The notes: generated from the sequence alone by a model not told the origin. DNA of 64,000 nucleotides from Arenimonas daejeonensis (GCF_007993735.1 NZ_CP042453.1:2046001-2110000); one strand, 5' to 3'; shown: positions 9,977 through 20,010, counted from the stretch's first letter. Numbers and translations are program-made.

Positions 9977-11334
9977 ATGACCATCGAAAACCGCGACCCT
10001 GGACCGGCGAAGTGCGCCGGCATGAAAACATCGATGAGGCCGGCATTGAACGTCTGCTCGCCGCCGCCGATACCGCTTTCCCGGCCTGGGCCGGCCTGGC
10101 GCTGGCCGAACGTGGCGCAAGCCTGCACCGCATCGCCGCGGTGATGCGCGCACGTCGCGAATGGCTGGCCGGCCTGATGACCGCGGAGATGGGCAAGCTG
10201 CGGCGCGAGGCGCTGGGCGAGATCGAGAAATCCGCCGCGGCCTGCGAGTACTACGCGGACCATGCGGCTGACTACCTCGAGGACCAGCCGGTCCGGACCG
10301 AGGCCTCGAAAAGTTACGTGCGCTACGAACCCATTGGATGCGTGCTGGCCGTGATGCCCTGGAATTTCCCGCTGTGGCAGGTGTTCCGCTTCCTGGCGCC
10401 GGCGCTGATGGCGGGCAATGTCGCGGTGCTCAAGCACGCCACCAATGTGCCCAGGTGCGCCGACGCCATCGCCGAGGTGCTGGCCGAGGCGGGCGTGCCG
10501 GTGGGCGTGTTCGCCGTGCTGCATGTTGACAACGAACAGACGGCTGCCATCATCGGCGACCCGCGCATCAAGGCCGTGACCCTGACCGGCAGCGAGCGGG
10601 CCGGGCGTTCGATCGCGGCCACCGCCGGCAAACACCTGAAGAAATGCGTGCTGGAGCTCGGCGGCAGCGATCCGTTCGTGGTGCTCGATGATGCCGACCT
10701 GGACCGCGTGGTGCCGATGGCCGTGCTGTCGCGCTTCGGCAATGCCGGCCAGACCTGCATCGCCGCCAAACGTTTCATCGTGGTCGAGGCGATCGCCGAT
10801 GCCTTCGTCGAAAAGTTCGTCGCGGCCACTGGAAAGCTCAGTACCGGCGACCCGAATGCCGAAGGCACCGGCCTGGCGCCGATGGCCCGCGGCGACCTGC
10901 GCGACCAGCTGCACCAACAGGTCCAGGCCAGCCTGGCCCTGGGCGCGAAGCCGCTGGTGGGCTGCGAACCGGGGCAGGGCGAGACCGTGTATCCGGCCTC
11001 CATCCTCGACGGCGTGAAGCCGGGCATGCCGGCCTATCACGAAGAACTGTTCGGTCCCGTCGCCAGCGTGATCCGGGTGAAGGACGAGGCCGAGGCCATT
11101 CGTGTCGCCAACGACACCGCCTTCGGCCTGGGTGCCAGCGTCTGGACCGCCGACAAGGCCCGCGGCGACGCCGTCGCACGCCGGATCGCCGCCGGCGCCT
11201 GTTTCGTCAACGCCATCGTGCGCAGCGACGTGCGCCTGCCGTTCGGCGGCACCAAGACCTCGGGCTTCGGCCGGGAGCTGGCCGAACACGGCATCCACGA
11301 GTTCATGAACATCAAGACCGTCTATGTGGACTGA
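9977..11334 (+). CDS. sad: Succinate-semialdehyde dehydrogenase-type ALDH, N-terminal frameshift
   Basis: This is an NAD(P)-dependent aldehyde dehydrogenase of about 452 residues, closest in form to Sad/YneI. It has the motif PWNFPLWQVFR, the cofactor loop LTGSERAGRSIA, the catalytic Glu in LELGGSDPFVV and the catalytic Cys in NAGQTCIAAKR. It would oxidise the semialdehyde produced from GABA or putrescine, completing conversion to succinate. The start is ATG 9977. One C missing near 9999 breaks MTIENRDP from WTGEVRRHENIDEAG; GTG 10012 is only a fallback start. It sits 4 bp after potI. Confidence 0.85.
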
Positions 11335-11367
11335 GTACCGCGACGACAGGCGCTAGACTCGCGGTAC
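11335..11367. repeat. Perfect 9-bp inverted repeat after the ALDH gene
   Basis: GTACCGCGA (11335-11343) is matched by TCGCGGTAC (11359-11367) across a 15-bp spacer that contains the -10-like TAGACT. It could be an operator for the next gene or a weak terminator, but no T-run is present. Confidence 0.5.
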
Positions 11368-11389
11368 CGATCCGATCCGATCCGATCCG
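11367..11389. repeat. Short tandem repeat, four copies of CCGAT
   Basis: Four direct copies of the 5-mer CCGAT followed by CCG abut the inverted repeat and lie about 20 bp before the next gene. Copy-number slippage here would alter the 5' leader of the gene at 11410. Confidence 0.75.
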
Positions 11390-11409
11390 CCCAGTCCGGG
11401 GAGACACCA

Positions 11410-11892
11410 ATGCAAAACACCTGCCTGCAGCGCTTTTCCTATTGTTTGCTGGCCCTGGCGCTGGTTGCCGCCACGCCGGCCGCGTTCGCCCAGCAGGGCT
11501 CGCCCGAAGAGCGTGCGCGGGTCCTGGCCCAGCTCGACGCCGCCGCCGCCGCGGTGCAGGCGGCGGGCACCGCCCTGGAAAGCAGCCGCGGCAAACTGGC
11601 GGCCGCCCGCAACCATCTGGAGGCCGCCGACAAGGCCCGGCTGGACGCCGAGAAGCAGCTCAAGGCCACCGAGGCCGGTGCCGCCCGGGGCCGCCTGACG
11701 CGTGCCCAGGTGGATGCCGACCGCGCCCTCGCCGGGAAGGCGAACGCGGCCGTGGAGGCCGTCCGCGCCGAGATCGCGGCGGTGGAGGCCGAGCTCGCCG
11801 GCAACCAGGCCCGCCTGGCGGCCGCAAACTCCGCCGTGGAAGCCGCTTCCGCCAGCGCCGCCGCTTACCTGGGCGACACGCCGGCGCAGTGA
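11410..11892 (+). CDS. Exported Ala-rich coiled-coil protein of unknown function
   Basis: The 160-residue product starts with a clear signal peptide (LLALALVAATPAAFA, cleavage near residue 27). The rest is almost entirely Ala/Glu/Lys/Arg-rich helix with repeating spacing (LDAAAAAVQAAG, LEAADKARLDAEKQLKATE, AVEAVRAEIAAVEAELAG), predicting a long periplasmic coiled coil. GGGGAGA sits 5-11 bp before ATG 11410. I do not recognise a family; it is not Lpp-like, since no lipobox Cys follows the signal. Composition suits the surrounding genome. Confidence 0.7.
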   Translation: MQNTCLQRFSYCLLALALVAATPAAFAQQGSPEERARVLAQLDAAAAAVQAAGTALESSRGKLAAARNHLEAADKARLDAEKQLKATEAGAARGRLTRAQVDADRALAGKANAAVEAVRAEIAAVEAELAGNQARLAAANSAVEAASASAAAYLGDTPAQ

Positions 11893-11960
11893 CTCGACGG
11901 GATGCTTGAAGCGTCACGCTTTGCGCCCCATCCAATGGGTTCCCGATTGCGAGGCCCGCC

Positions 11961-12407
11961 ATGCATACCTGGAAGGAAGTGACCCATCGTGCCCAGCGCG
12001 GCAACCCCGCGCCCGACCGCCGGGTCGAGAAGACCGAAGCGCAGTGGCTTGAGCTGCTGACGCCCGACCAGTTCCGCGTCACCCGCCTGGCCGGCACCGA
12101 ACGCGCCTTCAGTTCCGAAATGTGCGGGCTGTTCGAGCCCGGCATCTACCAGTGCGCCTGTTGCGGCACGCGGCTGTTCGACGCCAGCCACAAGTTCGAG
12201 TCGCACAGCGGCTGGCCGTCCTTCACCCAGCCGCTGCAGGACAACGTCGTGGACTACCACAATGACGGCAGCCACGGCATGGTCCGCATCGAGGCCACCT
12301 GCGCCACCTGCGATGCGCACCTGGGCCACGTCTTCCCCGACGGCCCGGCGCCGACCGGCCTGCGTTACTGCATCAACGCGCTGGCGCTGGAAAAAGCCGT
12401 GGACTGA
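11961..12407 (+). CDS. msrB: Peptide-methionine (R)-S-oxide reductase
   Basis: This 148-residue MsrB repairs methionine-R-sulfoxide in proteins. Zinc-binding CxxC pairs are CACC and CATC, the GWPSF motif is present, and the catalytic Cys lies in RYCINALAL near the C-terminus. There is no signal peptide, so it is cytoplasmic. It is convergent with the next gene. Length and motifs are normal. Confidence 0.95.
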   Translation: MHTWKEVTHRAQRGNPAPDRRVEKTEAQWLELLTPDQFRVTRLAGTERAFSSEMCGLFEPGIYQCACCGTRLFDASHKFESHSGWPSFTQPLQDNVVDYHNDGSHGMVRIEATCATCDAHLGHVFPDGPAPTGLRYCINALALEKAVD

Positions 12408-12413
12408 ACCGGC

Positions 12414-14603
12414 TCAGGGTTGCCCGGAGGTGAACCACTGCTCGGCCTTGCGGAAGTGCAGTTTCGCCTTGGGCCCGCCCAGGCCAACGCCCATCGACAG
12501 CGGGCCCCACTGCGCCAGCAGTGCACCCTTTTTGCGCTTGCCCTCGAGCTGCAGGCGGGCGTCCACCTTGAAGCGGTTGTTCTGGGCGTGCACGTCATCG
12601 AGGCGCAGGTGGTTGCCCTTGACCTGGAAGCGCCCGTGCGCCTCGACTTTGCCGGCGTCCACCAGGCGCAGCATCCACGCCGGGTAGTCGCTCATGTGCG
12701 CGTAGATGGCCAGCAGCAGGCTCAGGTCGCTCATGCCGATGCGGCCGTTGCCGTCGATTTCCAGCGGCGTGCCGATCTTCGCGTGCGCCCGGTCGACGTT
12801 GAAGACCATGCTCCAGCCCTGCACCGGCTTGCCGCCGGGCGCGTCGAAATCAACGTCGTGCAGGCTGACCCGGGTGCCGGTGATGTCCAGCGTGTGCTGC
12901 TCGAGATCGGCATCGCGCAGGGTCGTCGCGATGTCCACGGCGCCTTTCAGGCGCATGTCCGAGATCGCCACCGTGGCGCTGCGGGAATGCAGTTTCAGGC
13001 TGCCCTGGGCCTTGGGCTGGTCCGCTTCCAGTTCGACCGACAGGCTCAGTGCCGCATTGCCGCCCTCGAAGCTGACGGCGCCGGGCGGCAGGTAGCGGTT
13101 GATGGCGCGCAGGTCCGGGATGGCGGCTTCCGACATGTGGAAGGCCAGGCCAGGGGCTTCGTTCAGCGCCGTGGCCTGTTTGCCGGCGACCAGGTCGAGC
13201 TGCGCATCGGCGTCACGCAGCAGCTCTTCGCCGTCGGGTCCGCGCAGCACGACCGCCTGCAGCGCGATGCGGTGTCGCGGTGCCTCGCCCTCGGCCTCGA
13301 TACGGTCCGGCGAACCGTTCACCTCCGCCTCGACCGAATGCCCCAGCGCGGCCATGCGCAACGTCGCGTCCTCGAAGCGCAGGCTGCTCTTGTCGGCCAG
13401 GTAGCGCCCGTGCTCGAAGTGCAGGGAGGTCTGCATCCAGCCTTCACCCTCCATCGTCAGGCCCTTCATGCGCGCCAGCAGCGGGCGCAGCAGGGCCAGC
13501 GAGCGGAAGCGCACCGTGGCATCGACGTGACCGGTGGCGTCGGCCGCCAGGAAGTTGGGGATCGTCCCGAAATCCGGATGGTCTGATTTCGCCTCGGCGC
13601 TGGTGTACAGCCGCGGCAGCGACACGCGGGCCGAGATCGTGGTCGCGCGGGTCTTGCCGGGCGGCAGGTCGATCGCGACCAGCATGCGATCGGCCTCGAT
13701 GTTGAGGTCGGCGGTCAGTTCGCGCGTCTGGTCGATACCTTCGGCCTGCACATGCACGGGCTGGCGCAGCTTCAGCCCGGTCGAGGGCTCCAGCCGGCCC
13801 GAGACCATCGCCACGCGGCCGGTGAGGCTGCCTGCCGGCGGTTTCTCGGCGGCCATCTGCAGGCCGCCTTCGAACAATTCCAGCGAGGGCAGGGCGCCGT
13901 CGACCAGGACGTCCAGGCTGACCGCGCCGATCTTCTGCATCGTCGACATCTTCGACGGGACCATCGGCGCCAGGGTCATCGTGCCGGCGATGCGGCCGCC
14001 GGACATCACGCGCCTGCCGTCCCAGTGCATCGCCAGCGAACCCCAGTCCACCTGCGAACGCGGAATCTCGAAGGCGCCACCGGACAGCGTCTTGCTCAGG
14101 TCGATCTGTGCGGTCGCCAGGCCGGTGATGTGCAGCTTGGGTCCCAGCTGCACCGACCAGACATCCTCGGCCTGTGCATCGGCCAGCACCACGCTCCAGG
14201 GCCGCTCACGCGGCTGCGGCGGCGGCAGTTCCACCTGGCCTTCGCGCAATGCGACGGCCAGGCCCGAGGCGCGCAGCCCGACCAGGCGGATCTCCTTGCG
14301 CAGCAGCGCCCAGGGCACGAACCAGACCGAGGCATGCCGGGCCATGATCGCGAAGGCCTGGCGCCGCGAATGTCCCCGGTAGGTGACGCCCCAGGCGTGC
14401 ACATGGCCCGGCACGATCGAAAGCGCGAAGGACCACAACACCTGTGCACGCACCGGTTTGCGGTTGATCCAGTTGTCGATCAGCGGCTGGTTGAGCAGCA
14501 CGGTGCTGATCACCAGCCATCCGCCCCAGGCCATCAGGACGCGTCGCAGCCACAGGCGGGTCCTGGCCGACTCCAGGAAAGCGGGCAACGGGATTCGACG
14601 CAT
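12414..14603 (-). CDS. Large AsmA/YhdP-like membrane-anchored protein of unknown function
   Basis: The 729-residue product has one N-terminal membrane helix (about 21-40, VLMAWGGWLVISTVLLN) followed by a long beta-rich exported region with repeated alternating hydrophobic strands (for example GSLTGRVAMVSGRLEP, VEAEVNGSPDRIEAEG, FKVDARLQLEGK). That plan resembles AsmA/TamB/YhdP-type proteins, which bridge the periplasm in lipid transport or membrane biogenesis. I cannot place it in a named family with confidence. The frame is intact, and no operon partner is evident. Confidence 0.65.
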   Translation of the reverse strand: MRRIPLPAFLESARTRLWLRRVLMAWGGWLVISTVLLNQPLIDNWINRKPVRAQVLWSFALSIVPGHVHAWGVTYRGHSRRQAFAIMARHASVWFVPWALLRKEIRLVGLRASGLAVALREGQVELPPPQPRERPWSVVLADAQAEDVWSVQLGPKLHITGLATAQIDLSKTLSGGAFEIPRSQVDWGSLAMHWDGRRVMSGGRIAGTMTLAPMVPSKMSTMQKIGAVSLDVLVDGALPSLELFEGGLQMAAEKPPAGSLTGRVAMVSGRLEPSTGLKLRQPVHVQAEGIDQTRELTADLNIEADRMLVAIDLPPGKTRATTISARVSLPRLYTSAEAKSDHPDFGTIPNFLAADATGHVDATVRFRSLALLRPLLARMKGLTMEGEGWMQTSLHFEHGRYLADKSSLRFEDATLRMAALGHSVEAEVNGSPDRIEAEGEAPRHRIALQAVVLRGPDGEELLRDADAQLDLVAGKQATALNEAPGLAFHMSEAAIPDLRAINRYLPPGAVSFEGGNAALSLSVELEADQPKAQGSLKLHSRSATVAISDMRLKGAVDIATTLRDADLEQHTLDITGTRVSLHDVDFDAPGGKPVQGWSMVFNVDRAHAKIGTPLEIDGNGRIGMSDLSLLLAIYAHMSDYPAWMLRLVDAGKVEAHGRFQVKGNHLRLDDVHAQNNRFKVDARLQLEGKRKKGALLAQWGPLSMGVGLGGPKAKLHFRKAEQWFTSGQP

Positions 14604-14675
14604 TGCGGACTCCGGAACGTGGGGCCTGGCGTGTTTCCGTCGTGGGTCGCGATCGTGTCGCGGCCCGGGTCCAGC

Positions 14676-15380
14676 TTAGCGGGAGCGTGCCTTGCGTGCG
14701 CGGGGTTTTTCGGGGGCGGATTCGGCGGATTGTGACTGGGCGGCGGTCTGGGCGATGGTTTCCTCGCCGTGCAGTGTCATCAGCGATTCCATCAGCTGGT
14801 CGTCGGCGCTGGAACACACGCCCAGCAGCACCGCTTCGTCGCAGCCCTCGGCGGCGAGATAGGCATGGCCCATGTTCGAGTCGATGTAGAGCGACTCGCC
14901 GGCGGACAGGACGATGGTGTCGTAGAACTCGGTGTGCACCTCCACCTTGCCCTCGAGCACGTGGATGTATTCCTCGCCCGGGTGGTGCACCAGTTCGCCG
15001 AACTCGGCCAGGCTCTTGGCGCGCACCTTGGTCAGCACCGGGATCATGCGTTTGCGGCGCAGTTCCGGGCACATGTAGTAGTAGTCGTAGTTGGGCGTGT
15101 TGACCCGGATCGCGTCGCTGATGCGGCCGATGCTGCGGCGGGCGGTGACCGCGGGTTCGTTGCCGCCGTCCTGTTCGGCGAACATCTCGGACATGCGGAT
15201 GTTCAGCCGCTGGCTCAGCTGCAGCAACTTGTCGTAGGTCAGGGTCAGGCGGTCGTGTTCCACCTTCGAAAGCGTGGACAGCGGGATGCCGCAGCGTTCG
15301 CTCATTTCCTTGAGCGTCCAGCCGTTGCGCGCCCGCAGGGATTTCAACAGGCTGCCGATGGTGCGGTGCGGCGATTTCAT
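14676..15380 (-). CDS. XRE-family regulator with C-terminal cupin sensor domain
   Basis: The 234-residue regulator has an N-terminal helix-turn-helix (residues 6-62, IGSLLKSLRARNGWTLKEMSERCG then STLSKVEHDRLT) and a C-terminal cupin_2 barrel (about 130-205, HHPGEEYIHVLEGKVEVH then LYIDSNMGHAYLA). HTH-cupin proteins such as PuuR commonly sense amino acids, polyamines or peptides. The start ATG 15380 is chosen because the longer frame upstream is low-complexity and lacks a ribosome site. It is transcribed away from the hydrolase/transporter genes and is their most likely local regulator (inference). Confidence 0.85.
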   Translation of the reverse strand: MKSPHRTIGSLLKSLRARNGWTLKEMSERCGIPLSTLSKVEHDRLTLTYDKLLQLSQRLNIRMSEMFAEQDGGNEPAVTARRSIGRISDAIRVNTPNYDYYYMCPELRRKRMIPVLTKVRAKSLAEFGELVHHPGEEYIHVLEGKVEVHTEFYDTIVLSAGESLYIDSNMGHAYLAAEGCDEAVLLGVCSSADDQLMESLMTLHGEETIAQTAAQSQSAESAPEKPRARKARSR

Positions 15381-15502
15381 GCGATCGGGGCTCCTTGGGG
15401 TCGGCGCCGCCCGGGTCGGCGCCTTGGTTGCTGCCGGCATCATCGCCGGTCCGGCGGATTTGGGGAACTCGGGCCTGCCCGGGGAGGCATTACCTGCGGC
15501 GG

Positions 15503-15531
15503 TTGACAATTCTCTAATCAGGATCATTATT
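15503..15531 (+). promoter_or_regulatory. Promoter element A, shared with 20011-20039
   Basis: A perfect -35 TTGACA (15503-15508) is followed after 17 bp by ATTATT (15526-15531). Its 28-bp span matches the element at 20011 at 24 positions, including the non-promoter spacer ATTCTCT. This extra conservation suggests an overlapping operator. It lies about 85 bp before the hydrolase start. Confidence 0.75.
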
Positions 15532-15616
15532 GCGGAAAAGGATAATCCGGTGGGGCGGCATCAGGTGCCGGATCCGGAGTCCGTTCCGAACGATTCGCCC
15601 AATGGGAGAGATTTTG

Positions 15617-17616
15617 ATGCGTCTGTTTTCAGTCCTGGCAGGTCTGCTGAGCGTGGTCCTCGCCTTGCCCGTGGTGGCTCAGGAGGTTGTGCCCGTGGCC
15701 GAAGCCACGACCACGGAGCCGGCGGCACCCGAAACCACCGCGGAAGCCACGCCGGTTTCTACCTCTCCCGGGCTGACCGCGCCGGACCTGGAAGCCTGGA
15801 TGGACGGCTATCTGCCGTACGCCCTGAAGCGCGGCGACATCGCCGGCGCCGTCGTCGTGGTCGTCAAGGACGGGCAGGTGCTGCTGCAGAAGGGTTACGG
15901 CTACGCCGACCTCGAGGCGCGCACCCCGGTCGATCCGGAAACGACGCTGTTCCGCCCGGGCTCGGTCTCGAAGCTGTTCACCTGGACCGCCGTGATGCAG
16001 CTGGTGGAGCAGGGCAAGCTCGACCTCGACGCCGACGTCAACACCTACCTCGACTTCGAAATCCCGGCGCGCGACGGCCAGCCGGTCACGCTGCGCAACA
16101 TCATGACCCACACCACCGGCATGGAGGAGCAGATCCGCGGCCTGATCACCGACAAGCCCGAAGAGATCGTCCCGCTGGGCGAGGCGCTGAAGTACTGGGT
16201 GCCCGAGCGCATCTTCGCGCCGGGCGGCACGCCGGCGTACTCCAACTACGCCACCGCGCTGGCCGGCTACATCGTCGAGCGCGTGTCCGGCCAGTCGTTC
16301 GACGACTACCTCGACCAGCACATCTTCGCGCCTCTGGACATGCAGCACGCCAGCTTCCGCCAGCCGCTGGAGCCGGAACTGCTGGCCCTGATGTCCAAGG
16401 GTTACGCCACCGCCTCCGACGGCAAGGCCAAGGACTACGAGTTCATCAGCCTCGCGCCGGCCGGCAGCCTGGCCGCCAGCGGCGGCGACATGGCGAAGTT
16501 CATGATCGCCCACCTGCAGGACGGCGCCGGCCTGCTGAAGCCGGAGACGGCGGAGCAGATGCACGGCACCGGCCAGGCCTCGGTCGGTCCGCTGAACCGG
16601 ATGATGCTGGGCTTCTACGAGACTACGACCAACGGCCACCGCGCCATCGCCCACGGCGGCGACACGCAGTGGTTCCACAGCGACCTGCAACTGTTCCCGG
16701 ACGACGGCATCGGCATCTTCATTTCGGTGAACAGCTCGGGCAAGGAAGGCGCGCCCGGCAAGATCCGCGGCTACCTCACGCAGGCCATCGCCGACCGCTA
16801 CCTGCCGGGTCCGTCTGCGGGCGGCACGGATGAGGCGGTCGACGAGGCCACCGCCAAAGCGCATGCACAGGCGATGGCCGGCAACTACGAAAGCAGCCGC
16901 CGCCCGGACAGCAACTTCATGTCCATCGTGAACCTGCTCGGCCAGGTCCAGGTGGTCGCCAACGAGGACGGCACCATCAGCGTGCCGATGCTCACCAACC
17001 ACGGCGGTGCCCCGCGCAAGTGGCGCGAGATCAGCCCGTGGCTGTGGCAGGACGTCGACGGCGGCGAGCGCCTGGCCGCGGACGTGGTGGACGGCCAGGT
17101 CGTGCGTTTCAGCGCCGAGCCCCTGGCGGCGATCATGGTGTTCGAGCGTCTGCCGTGGTGGAAGTCGTCGGCGCTGCTGCTGCCGCTGCTGGGGCTGAGC
17201 CTGTTCGTGCTGCTGGCGACCGTGGTGGCCTGGCCGGTGTCGGCGCTGGTGCGTCGCCATTACGGTGTGCCCTACAAGCTCGGCGGCGCCGATGCCCGCG
17301 CCCACCGGCGGATCCGCTGGACCGCGCTGGCGGTGTCGGCCACCGTGCTCGGCAGCTTCGGGCTGGTGATCACGATGATGAGCGACCTGAACCTGCTCAG
17401 CCCGGCCAGCGACCTCTACGTGAACCTGATGCGTCTGGTCGCCACGGTCGTGCTGCCGCTGGGCGCGCTGCTGGCGCTGGCGAATGCCTGGCACGTGCTG
17501 CGTGCCGTCGTCGCCTGTCGGCGAAGGTCTGGGCGGTGGCGATCGCGCTGTCCTGCCTGTTCCTGCTGTGGATCGGCATCCAGGCGCACCTGCTGGGCTA
17601 CGGCGCCTACTACTGA
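15617..17616 (+). CDS. S12-family serine hydrolase (beta-lactamase/D-peptidase fold) with C-terminal membrane domain, one frameshift
   Basis: This is an exported penicillin-binding-type hydrolase of about 666 residues. It has a signal peptide (1-21), then the serine-beta-lactamase/class C fold with nucleophile motif S116-V-S-K, YSN near 212 and HGG as the third motif. After an extra beta domain, three or four hydrophobic helices start near residue 515. The family includes D-aminopeptidases, DD-carboxypeptidases and esterases. A C missing at 17515 breaks the last helices; repair reads RAVVALSAKVWAVAIAL and ends at 17616. Start ATG 17617-2000 bp upstream (15617) has GGGAGAG in front. Confidence 0.8.
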
Positions 17617-17640
17617 CCCGTTGCTGGTTTCCCGAATGGT

Positions 17641-17667
17641 CCGCGGCCACGCGCCGCGGGCCTCTTT
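17641..17667 (+). terminator. Terminator-like hairpin after the S12 hydrolase
   Basis: CCGCGGC (17641-17647) pairs with GCCGCGG (17653-17659), and CTCTTTT follows. It probably attenuates read-through into the epimerase gene. Confidence 0.5.
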
Positions 17668-17682
17668 TCCCGAGGTCACCCC

Positions 17683-18690
17683 GTGAGCTTTTCCGTACCT
17701 GTGCAGCTTGAGCTGCACAACGAGCCGCTGCCTCTTTCGTCGCCCTTCCGGATTTCCGGCCACGTCTTCACCGACATGCCGGCCACGATCGTGACGCTGC
17801 GCCACGACGGCCATGTCGGTCGCGGCGAGGCCGCCGGCGTCTACTACCTGCAGGACGCACCACCCACCATGCTGGCGACGCTCGAAGGCCTGCGTGCACG
17901 CATCGAGGCCGGCATCGACCGCCAGGCGCTGCGCACGCTGCTGCCGCCGGGCGGCGCCCGCAATGCCCTGGACCTGGCCTTGTGGGACCTGGAAGCACAA
18001 TGCACCGGCATCCCGGCCTGGCGGATCGCCGGACTGCCCGCGCCGCAGCCGCTGGTCACCACCTTCACCGTCGGCGCCGACGCGCCGGCGACGATGGCCG
18101 ACCGCGCCGCCGCCTACACCGACGCGATCGCCCTCAAGCTCAAGCTCACCGGCGAAGTCGACCTCGACATCGAGCGGGTGGCGGCCGTGCGCGCCCGCTG
18201 CCCGGATGCGTGGCTGGGCGTCGACGCCAACCAGGGTTACGACGCGGCGACGCTGCCGCGCCTGCTGCCGGCCCTGCTCGCCGCCCGCGTCGCGCTGCTC
18301 GAGCAGCCCTGCCGCCGCGGGCATGAGGAAGACCTTGATGGCATCGCGCATGTGCTGCCGTTCGCCGCCGACGAGAGCATCCTCTCGCTGGAGGAGCTCG
18401 AAGCCAGGCACCAGCGCTTCGATGTCATCAACATCAAGCTCGACAAGTGCGGCGGCCTCACCGAGGGCCTGCTGATGGCGCGGCGCGCGCGTGCGCTGGG
18501 CAAGAAGGTGATGGTCGGCAACATGGCCGGCACCAGCCTGGCGATGGCGCCGGCGTTCGTGCTCGGCCAGCTCTGCGACATCGTCGATCTCGACGGGCCG
18601 ACCTTCCTGGTCGCCGACCGCGAGCCGAGCGTGCGTTACTCCGGCGGCTGCATCGATATCCCGTCCGGCCTCTGGGGCCGGCTCGGATGA
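17683..18690 (+). CDS. Dipeptide epimerase-like enolase-superfamily protein (L-Ala-D/L-Glu epimerase or DgcA-type)
   Basis: This 335-residue muconate-lactonising-subgroup enolase keeps the epimerase residues: Lys pair in LKLKL (about 150-152), metal ligands in DANQGY, LEQP and ADES, and the second-base lysine in NIKLDKCGG. Relatives epimerise L-Ala-D-Glu dipeptides from peptidoglycan or N-acetyl-D/L-glutamate (DgcA). The GTG start has GAGG upstream, and the gene overlaps the POT transporter gene by ATGA, so import and epimerisation are probably co-expressed. Sequence alone does not separate dipeptide from N-acetyl-amino-acid substrates. Confidence 0.85.
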   Translation: MSFSVPVQLELHNEPLPLSSPFRISGHVFTDMPATIVTLRHDGHVGRGEAAGVYYLQDAPPTMLATLEGLRARIEAGIDRQALRTLLPPGGARNALDLALWDLEAQCTGIPAWRIAGLPAPQPLVTTFTVGADAPATMADRAAAYTDAIALKLKLTGEVDLDIERVAAVRARCPDAWLGVDANQGYDAATLPRLLPALLAARVALLEQPCRRGHEEDLDGIAHVLPFAADESILSLEELEARHQRFDVINIKLDKCGGLTEGLLMARRARALGKKVMVGNMAGTSLAMAPAFVLGQLCDIVDLDGPTFLVADREPSVRYSGGCIDIPSGLWGRLG

Positions 18691-19996
18691 GCACTTCCGG
18701 CGTCGCGCGGACCGAATCGTCCTGGCTCGGGCAGCCGCCCGGGCTGACGATCCTGTTCCTGACCCAGATGTGGGAGACCTTCTCCTACTACGGCATGCGC
18801 GTGCTGCTGGTCTATTACATGACCAAGCAGTTGCTGATGGGCCAGCAGCAGGCGTCGCTGGTCTACGGCGTCTATACCGCGATGGTGTACTTCACGCCGA
18901 TCGTCGGTGGCGTCATCTCCGACCGCTGGCTGGGACGGCGGCGTGCGGTGGTGATCGGCGGCGTGGTGATGGCGCTGGGGCATTTCCTGATGGCCTCGGA
19001 AAGCGCCTTCTATTTCGCCCTGGCGGCGATCGCGCTCGGCAACGGCCTGTTCCTGCCCAGCCTGCCCAGCCAGATCGACGCGCTGTACGGCGCCGACGAT
19101 CCGCGCCGGCGCTCGGCCTACAACTTCTATTACGTCGGCATCAATGTCGGCGGCCTGCTGGCGATGCTGTTCTGCGGCTGGCTGGGTGAAACCTACGGCT
19201 GGCACTACGGCTTCGGTGCGGCCGGCCTGGGCATGCTCGCCGGCTTGATCATCTACCTGCTCGGCGGCCGCCACCTGCCGCCCGAGCCGCCCCGAATGGC
19301 CGCGGTCGCGTCGGCCGCGCCGGTCGCCTACGACCTGCGCCAGCGGGTGCTGGTGCTGCTGGCGATCGGGCTTTGCGTGGTGCTGTTCCGCGCCGCCTAC
19401 GAGCAGACCGGCAACACCATCGCGCTGTGGGCCGATGCGCGGGTCGATCGCGCCGCGGGCGCGTTCACGATTCCCTTCGGCTGGTTCATCGCCCTGAATC
19501 CGGCGGTGGTGATCCTGCTCACGCCGCTGCTGGTCGCGCACTGGACACGACAGGCCCGGGCCGGGCGCGACCTGTCGTCGGCGCGGAAGATGTCGCTGGG
19601 GGCCTTCGGGCTGGCGGCCTGTTTCCTCTTGCTGGCCGCCGTCGACGGGGCTGCGGGGGCAGGGCAGGTGCCTGGGCCTGGCTGGCGATCTTCTTCTGCC
19701 TGCTGACCGCCGCCGAGCTGTTCATCCTGCCGACCGGGCTGGGCCTGTTCGCGCGCATGGCGCCGGCCGGCTACGGCGCGACGACCATCGCCGCCTGGTT
19801 CTTCGCGGCCTTCGGCGGAAACCTGCTGGCGGGCGTGCTCGGCACCCTGTGGAGCGAGGTCGGGCCGACGCCTTTCTTCGCGTTGATGGCCGGCGTCGCC
19901 GGGCTGGCTTCGCTCCTGCTCTGGCTGCTGGACCGGCCGGCGAAACGGCTCGAGTCGAACCCGGCGGAAGCGGACCCGGCGGCCGCCGGGCAGTGA
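18687..19996 (+). CDS. POT-family proton-dependent oligopeptide transporter, one frameshift
   Basis: This is a major-facilitator peptide importer of about 436 residues with many membrane helices. The N-terminal motif WETFSYYGMRVLLVYYM and the PTR2 signature NFYYVGINVGGLLA identify the POT family, which takes up di- and tripeptides with protons. The frame breaks near 19666-19670 in a G-run, between AAVDGAAG and RAGAWAWLAIFF; one missing G fits. It overlaps the epimerase by ATGA. It is a plausible entry route for peptides processed by the neighbouring enzymes. Confidence 0.85.
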
Positions 19997-20010
19997 TGTT
20001 GCCCTGCGGA

